NCBI GenBank assembly: GCA_902776955.1
Contig: CACYSG010000005.1
Location: 1 to 64,000, forward strand
DNA: 64,000 nt
Source: an uncultured Bacteroidales bacterium
GTDB taxonomy: Bacteria > Bacteroidota > Bacteroidia > Bacteroidales > Muribaculaceae
Direction of reading: 5' to 3'
A program made the position numbers and the translations under genes. How positions within the stretch are numbered: the first letter of the stretch is position 1; each line of letters starts with the position of its first letter. The notes under the pieces were generated by a model that saw only the letters and a program-made list of their open reading frames with translations, was not told the DNA's origin and did no database searches. This document shows positions 59,848 to 64,000 of this stretch, one piece after another.

Positions 59848-62800
59848 ATGAGAAGACCAAAAACCTTACTCGCAATGCTCGCGCTGGTGGCCTTGATGGC
59901 ATCGGCTAATGAGCAGCCCACAACCTACACCGCGGCACCCAAACCCGTCGTGAAGGAGGTTGTGAAGACCCAGCAGAGGGCCAAGATGCTCTCCACCAGT
60001 GAGGCCGTTTCCAGGAAGAAGGCACCCGCTACCGACCAGTTCGACGGCCTGATGATGTATGCTAACCTGACCAACACCGACGCTTGGGCAGGCTACGGCA
60101 TCGGCTCTGTGCCCTATGGCATCTATTCTTACAGGATTGGTGACAACGAGAACTTCGTGGCCTTGTCAACCGACTTGAGGTACAACTTCATGGCCAGTGC
60201 CATGGGACGCGACCAACTTGTGGGCGCACGACCCATGGAGATGTTCGGTGTGCTCAATGGCGTTGAGTACGTCGGTCTGAAACGCGACGGCTTCCAGGAG
60301 CTGTGGGCAATGACCTTTGACTACGCCGACTACAGTTTCATCCCCTCGGTGATGGCCTATGACGTGACGAGCGACAACATCTACTCGATCCAGTACAACA
60401 TGGACCTGACGGGACTGAATTTGGCGAAGTGGAATCCCATTATCCGCATGTTTGAGACCATCGCTCCGTGGCCCAATCATTTCCAGCCGTTGACCCTGGG
60501 CTTCACCCCTGACGGACAGATGTACTGCGTCGGCGGTGACGGCATGTTCTACATGCTGGACAAGGAGACGGGCAGTGCACGTGCGCTGGGTTCGCTTGGC
60601 GTGACTCCCACGCTGTATGTGCAGAGTATGGGCTATGAGCCCCGCAGCGGCTGTTTCCTGTGGATGGCCGTGACCCAGCAGGGTTCGGGCTTGTATGCCA
60701 TCCTTCCCGATGACGGTACCACTACGCTGGTCGAGGAGTTCACCAAGAACGAGCAGGCTCCTGCGGTCTTCTTCCTTGACAATGCCGCTCCTGCCGACGC
60801 CCCCGCTGCCGCCGACGACTTGGCCTTCGTTTTCAACGGCGGTGAGACCGACGGCACGATCAGCTTCACGGTTCCCACAACGACCTACGGTGGCGCCAAC
60901 CTGAGCGGTAACGTGATGATGAGCGTTTGGCTGGATGGCGAACTCATTGTCAACTACCAGAGCGTCACCCCCGGCAGCCAGCAGTCGCTGCCCCGTGAGG
61001 TGGAGAACGATAACCACTACGTTTATGTGCTGTTTGAAAATGAGGGCGGTTTCTCGCCCGTGAGCAGCGTTTACACCTATGCCGGCTATGACACACCGCT
61101 GCCCGTGACCAATGTCAACCTCGTTGTCGAGGACGGCGTTAGCCACCTGACGTGGGACGCTCCTACCACTGGTGTGAACGGCGGTTATCTCGAGAATGTG
61201 ACCTATATGGTCGTTCGCATGCCCGGCAGCGTGGTCGTTGCCGAGGGACTGAGCGAGTGTGAGTTCAGCGAGACCCTGCCCACCAAGATGGAGCGCTACT
61301 CCTATGTAGTGACCCCGTTCAACGGCGACGGCAAGCGTGGCGACGAGGCCCACTCCAATGCCGTGTTGGCGGGAACCGCTTTCCAGGCTCCTTACTTTGA
61401 TGACTTCAGCGACGTGTCGCTGCGCGACCTGTGGACCGTTGTTAACGCCAACAACGACGCCAGCACCTGGGGTTCCGAGTACACTTGGACCTTCAACGAC
61501 TACAACCAGTGCTGGGGCATCTACACCGGTCCCTATAACATGGGTGAGGACCAGGATGGCGCCGACGATTACCTGATTTCGCCGGGAATCAACATCGAGG
61601 AGGGTATTTCCTATGCCCTGATTGTGAACATGCGCAACACCTTTGCCAACTATAAGGAGCGCGTGAGCCTGATGGTCGGCACCGACCCGAACGATGTATC
61701 GACCTTCCAGGTGCTGGATAGCAACGAGGCTTATGACGTGGATGGCACTCTGGCCGATTGGGAGGTTGACTTCCAGATGCCCGAGACTGGCACCTACTAC
61801 TTCGCTGTACGCGTTTATACCAAGAAGGAGGACAATGCCTCGGGTATCTTCGTTTATTCGATGGCAGTGGACAAGTTGGGCAAGAACGAGGCTCCCGCCG
61901 AGGTAACCAACCTCACCATCACTCCCGACGAGGAGGGTGAGATGATTGCCGAGGTGACCTTCAACGTTCCCACCACTTCGCTCAACGGCGGCGTGTTGAC
62001 CGATCCGCTCTCCGCCAGCGTTTACCGTGACGGCGCCGAAGCTCCGGTGGCACAGTTCCCCGTTGAGGTTGGCGCAGCTGCCAGCTGGACCGACAACACG
62101 GTCGAGGGCGTGGGCGTGCACACCTATACCGTTGCCATCAGCAACGAGGCCGGCGAGGGCAAGCGCGTGAGCGCCGAGGCGTTCATCGGTGTTTACACGG
62201 CACCCTATGCCAACGCGTTTGACACCGAGGCCGACGCCCGCTTCTTCTACACCGTCAACGACTCGTCGATCTACAGCACCAACGAGTACCGCTGGATCTG
62301 GAGCAGCTACAACCAGAACCTGGCCCTGGGTGGCTACGGCTACTTTGTTCAGCACCCCACCGAGCTCATCTGGCTGTATATGCCCGCTATCAAGCTTGAG
62401 AAGGACATGGTATACACCTACGCCTTCAACTGGACCTACAGCAACTATAACCAGACCTGTCCGGGCTTTGCAGGTATCGGTATGGATACCAACCCCGATG
62501 CCCAGACCATCTATCCCGATCAGTTGCCCTTCACCGACTACGGCCAGAAGGTGCTCATCGAGAATGAGGTGATTGCTGCCGAGACCGGCAAGTATTATCC
62601 CTCCATCCTGATCACTGCCGACCAGATGTCATCCTATATCTCGCCCAGCATCGACGATATCAGCATCACGCTCGTGGGTTCGGCATTCGCTCCTTACAGC
62701 GTCGAGAACCTTGTTGTCGAGCACGACATGACGGGTCTGTTGAAGGTTAACTTCGCCTTCAACGCTCCCAGTGTTGACTACGCCCAGCGTCCTGTGGAGG

Positions 62801-64000
62801 GCCCGCTGACGGTTTATATCTACCGTGCAGGCTCGGCCATCCCCTTGATGACGTTCGAGAATGTGGAACCCGGCCAGAGCATCGAGTGGGTTGATGAGCA
62901 GCCCCTGCGCGGCATGAATTCCTACATCGTCGTGGCCGAGAACTCCTATGGCCGCGGCAAGGTGAGCACCGCCGAGGTATATGCCGGTGTTGACGTGCCC
63001 ATGGCAGTTGGTAACTACTGGATCCGCGGCAACGAGGACAACCAGATGGCTGTCCTGACTTGGGATGCTCCCGAGGGCGGCGTCAGTGGTGGCGTGCTCG
63101 ATGGCTCGCTGACCTATACCATCGTTGAGTACTTCCCCGACGGGGCTACTCCCGAGGAGCAGATGGTCATCATCGGCACTACGACCGAGACCACCTTCAC
63201 TGTTGAGCGTGAACCGACCACCGAGATGGAAATGCACTACTACGCTGTGATTCCGTCAACCTCGGCAGGTGTTGGCCAGGCCGTTATCGACGAGATTATC
63301 CTCGGCCAGCTCAAGCCCGTGCCCTTCAACGAACCGTTCGCTGGCGGCATCCTGTCCACCACTGGTTGGGAGGCTGATGCCGACGTGGCCAACTACGGCA
63401 CCGTTTGGTATGTCCTCACCGACGACAGCGAGCAGACGTCTCAGGACGGTGATGGCGGCTTCGCCATGTGCTACAACGGCAACTACTACAGCAGTTATCA
63501 CTGGTCTGACCTGATCTCACCCAAGGTGAAGATTGAGCCCGACAAGCAGTACATGCTCTCGTTCTATGTCTACATGGGCATCACTTCGAGTGCGCCCATC
63601 CTGCCCACGCTCGTCGTGTCACAGAGCATCGATGACAACCCCTACGAGGAACTCATCACCATCGACGTTACCGAGGGCATCGGTGCATGGGAACTCTTTG
63701 AGATTCCTCTGACCGGTACCGAGCTGGGTCATTTCGCCAAGGTTTGCTTTCGTGGATACATGAGCACGATGAGCGAGCGCATCTGGCTCGACAACGTGAG
63801 CATCACCCCCATTGACACTCCCACTGGCGTGAACGAGCTCGAGGCTACTCATCAGATTGCTGCCGTCAAGGGCGGTATCAACATCGAGGGCTTTGAGGGC
63901 CAGCAGGTACGCGTCTACGCTATTGACGGTCGCCAGGTTGGCGAATTCGTCGCCGACGGTAACCGCACGCTGTCGATGACTCCCGGCATCTACATCGTCA
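59848..64000 (+). CDS. Giant choice-of-anchor J / FN3 surface protein with T9SS-like tail, 3' end missing
   Basis: The frame starts at ATG 59848 and stays open to the right edge: at least 1384 residues. Signal peptide (1-20, 'LALVALMASANE'), a basic linker, then an N-terminal domain of beta-propeller type ('MYCVGGDGMFYMLDKETGSA', 'LYVQSMGYEPRSGCFLWM'). Alternating FN3-like ('VEDGVSHLTWDAPTTGVNGG', 'QMAVLTWDAPEGGVSGG') and jelly-roll choice-of-anchor J domains follow ('DDYLISPGINIEEGISYAL', 'YHWSDLISPKVKIEPDKQYM'). The seen end 'VRVYAIDGRQVGEF' then 'SMTPGIYIV' is a type A T9SS sorting domain, cut by the window edge only a few residues before its likely stop. A large secreted adhesin or glycan-binding protein is inferred. 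Confidence 0.88.
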   Translation, partial: MRRPKTLLAMLALVALMASANEQPTTYTAAPKPVVKEVVKTQQRAKMLSTSEAVSRKKAPATDQFDGLMMYANLTNTDAWAGYGIGSVPYGIYSYRIGDNENFVALSTDLRYNFMASAMGRDQLVGARPMEMFGVLNGVEYVGLKRDGFQELWAMTFDYADYSFIPSVMAYDVTSDNIYSIQYNMDLTGLNLAKWNPIIRMFETIAPWPNHFQPLTLGFTPDGQMYCVGGDGMFYMLDKETGSARALGSLGVTPTLYVQSMGYEPRSGCFLWMAVTQQGSGLYAILPDDGTTTLVEEFTKNEQAPAVFFLDNAAPADAPAAADDLAFVFNGGETDGTISFTVPTTTYGGANLSGNVMMSVWLDGELIVNYQSVTPGSQQSLPREVENDNHYVYVLFENEGGFSPVSSVYTYAGYDTPLPVTNVNLVVEDGVSHLTWDAPTTGVNGGYLENVTYMVVRMPGSVVVAEGLSECEFSETLPTKMERYSYVVTPFNGDGKRGDEAHSNAVLAGTAFQAPYFDDFSDVSLRDLWTVVNANNDASTWGSEYTWTFNDYNQCWGIYTGPYNMGEDQDGADDYLISPGINIEEGISYALIVNMRNTFANYKERVSLMVGTDPNDVSTFQVLDSNEAYDVDGTLADWEVDFQMPETGTYYFAVRVYTKKEDNASGIFVYSMAVDKLGKNEAPAEVTNLTITPDEEGEMIAEVTFNVPTTSLNGGVLTDPLSASVYRDGAEAPVAQFPVEVGAAASWTDNTVEGVGVHTYTVAISNEAGEGKRVSAEAFIGVYTAPYANAFDTEADARFFYTVNDSSIYSTNEYRWIWSSYNQNLALGGYGYFVQHPTELIWLYMPAIKLEKDMVYTYAFNWTYSNYNQTCPGFAGIGMDTNPDAQTIYPDQLPFTDYGQKVLIENEVIAAETGKYYPSILITADQMSSYISPSIDDISITLVGSAFAPYSVENLVVEHDMTGLLKVNFAFNAPSVDYAQRPVEGPLTVYIYRAGSAIPLMTFENVEPGQSIEWVDEQPLRGMNSYIVVAENSYGRGKVSTAEVYAGVDVPMAVGNYWIRGNEDNQMAVLTWDAPEGGVSGGVLDGSLTYTIVEYFPDGATPEEQMVIIGTTTETTFTVEREPTTEMEMHYYAVIPSTSAGVGQAVIDEIILGQLKPVPFNEPFAGGILSTTGWEADADVANYGTVWYVLTDDSEQTSQDGDGGFAMCYNGNYYSSYHWSDLISPKVKIEPDKQYMLSFYVYMGITSSAPILPTLVVSQSIDDNPYEELITIDVTEGIGAWELFEIPLTGTELGHFAKVCFRGYMSTMSERIWLDNVSITPIDTPTGVNELEATHQIAAVKGGINIEGFEGQQVRVYAIDGRQVGEFVADGNRTLSMTPGIYIV

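Noticed and set aside
60166..62355. A 729-codon open frame on the minus strand inside the giant surface-protein gene
   Set aside because: Same reason: it is a reverse shadow of an open, module-rich plus-strand frame with a signal peptide and recognisable domains.

Overview
The window is a 64-kb piece of a Bacteroidales chromosome (Bacteroidota). The evidence is a SusC-type receptor, Bacteroidota-style promoters (a -7 element TAnnTTTG with TTTG about 19-20 bp upstream), few Shine-Dalgarno sites, DUF4923/DUF2490/DUF2723 proteins, an N-terminally short MenE, a T9SS-like tail on a giant surface protein, and a C-rich, GC-moderate codon style. A Muribaculaceae- or Prevotellaceae-like gut organism fits, but the family cannot be fixed from the sequence alone. 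No tRNA, rRNA, CRISPR array, transposase or phage gene was seen.

Layout. 1-3670 (minus strand): start of a SusC receptor, a GT4 glycosyltransferase and an NfeD/SPFH membrane pair. 4147-9057: a housekeeping operon ybeY-mnmG-apt-uvrC. 9130-17414: three tandem secreted M6 metalloproteases ending in dockerin-like modules, separated by GC-rich repeat spacers. 17539-20286 (minus): MATE exporter, deoC, MazG-like pyrophosphohydrolase. 20287-20738: a repeat-rich spacer. 20739-28292: a DUF4923 lipoprotein, a PhoRB-like two-component system (minus), and a divergent five-gene cluster of VTC-type polyphosphate polymerase, DUF4956 membrane protein, DUF2490 beta-barrel and two Cthe_2159-like beta-helix proteins, one with an N-terminal dockerin pair. 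28443-30763: lgt, a lipoprotein and a SPOUT methyltransferase. 30764-31234: an AT-rich spacer with many DnaA-box-like sites, a candidate replication origin. 31235-41967: nadA, gpx, leuS, rdgB and the menaquinone operon menF-D-B-C-E. 42124-46392: a beta-flower-like protein, GH3 hexosaminidase, S66 carboxypeptidase, an unknown anchored protein and NAD kinase. 46645-54367: a DUF2723 glycosyltransferase-like membrane protein, NodB deacetylase, queG, a lipoprotein and cstA. 54404-64000: phzF (minus), a Pmp3/YqaE mini-protein, tryptophanase, a membrane-spanning TPR/AraC regulator and the start of a giant choice-of-anchor J surface protein.

How the genes may work together. The most interesting unit is 21435-28292. 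A PhoB/PhoR-like regulator pair sits divergently from a polyphosphate-polymerase-like enzyme whose co-transcribed partners point outward: inner-membrane protein, outer-membrane barrel, lipoprotein beta-helix and dockerin beta-helix. This looks like an envelope system that makes or senses an anionic polymer; its function is unproven. The dockerin-like tail is shared with the proteases, which suggests a common anchoring principle. Intergenic DNA is unusually rich in several families of palindromes and in 7-bp or 9-bp tandem repeats that recur after stop codons.
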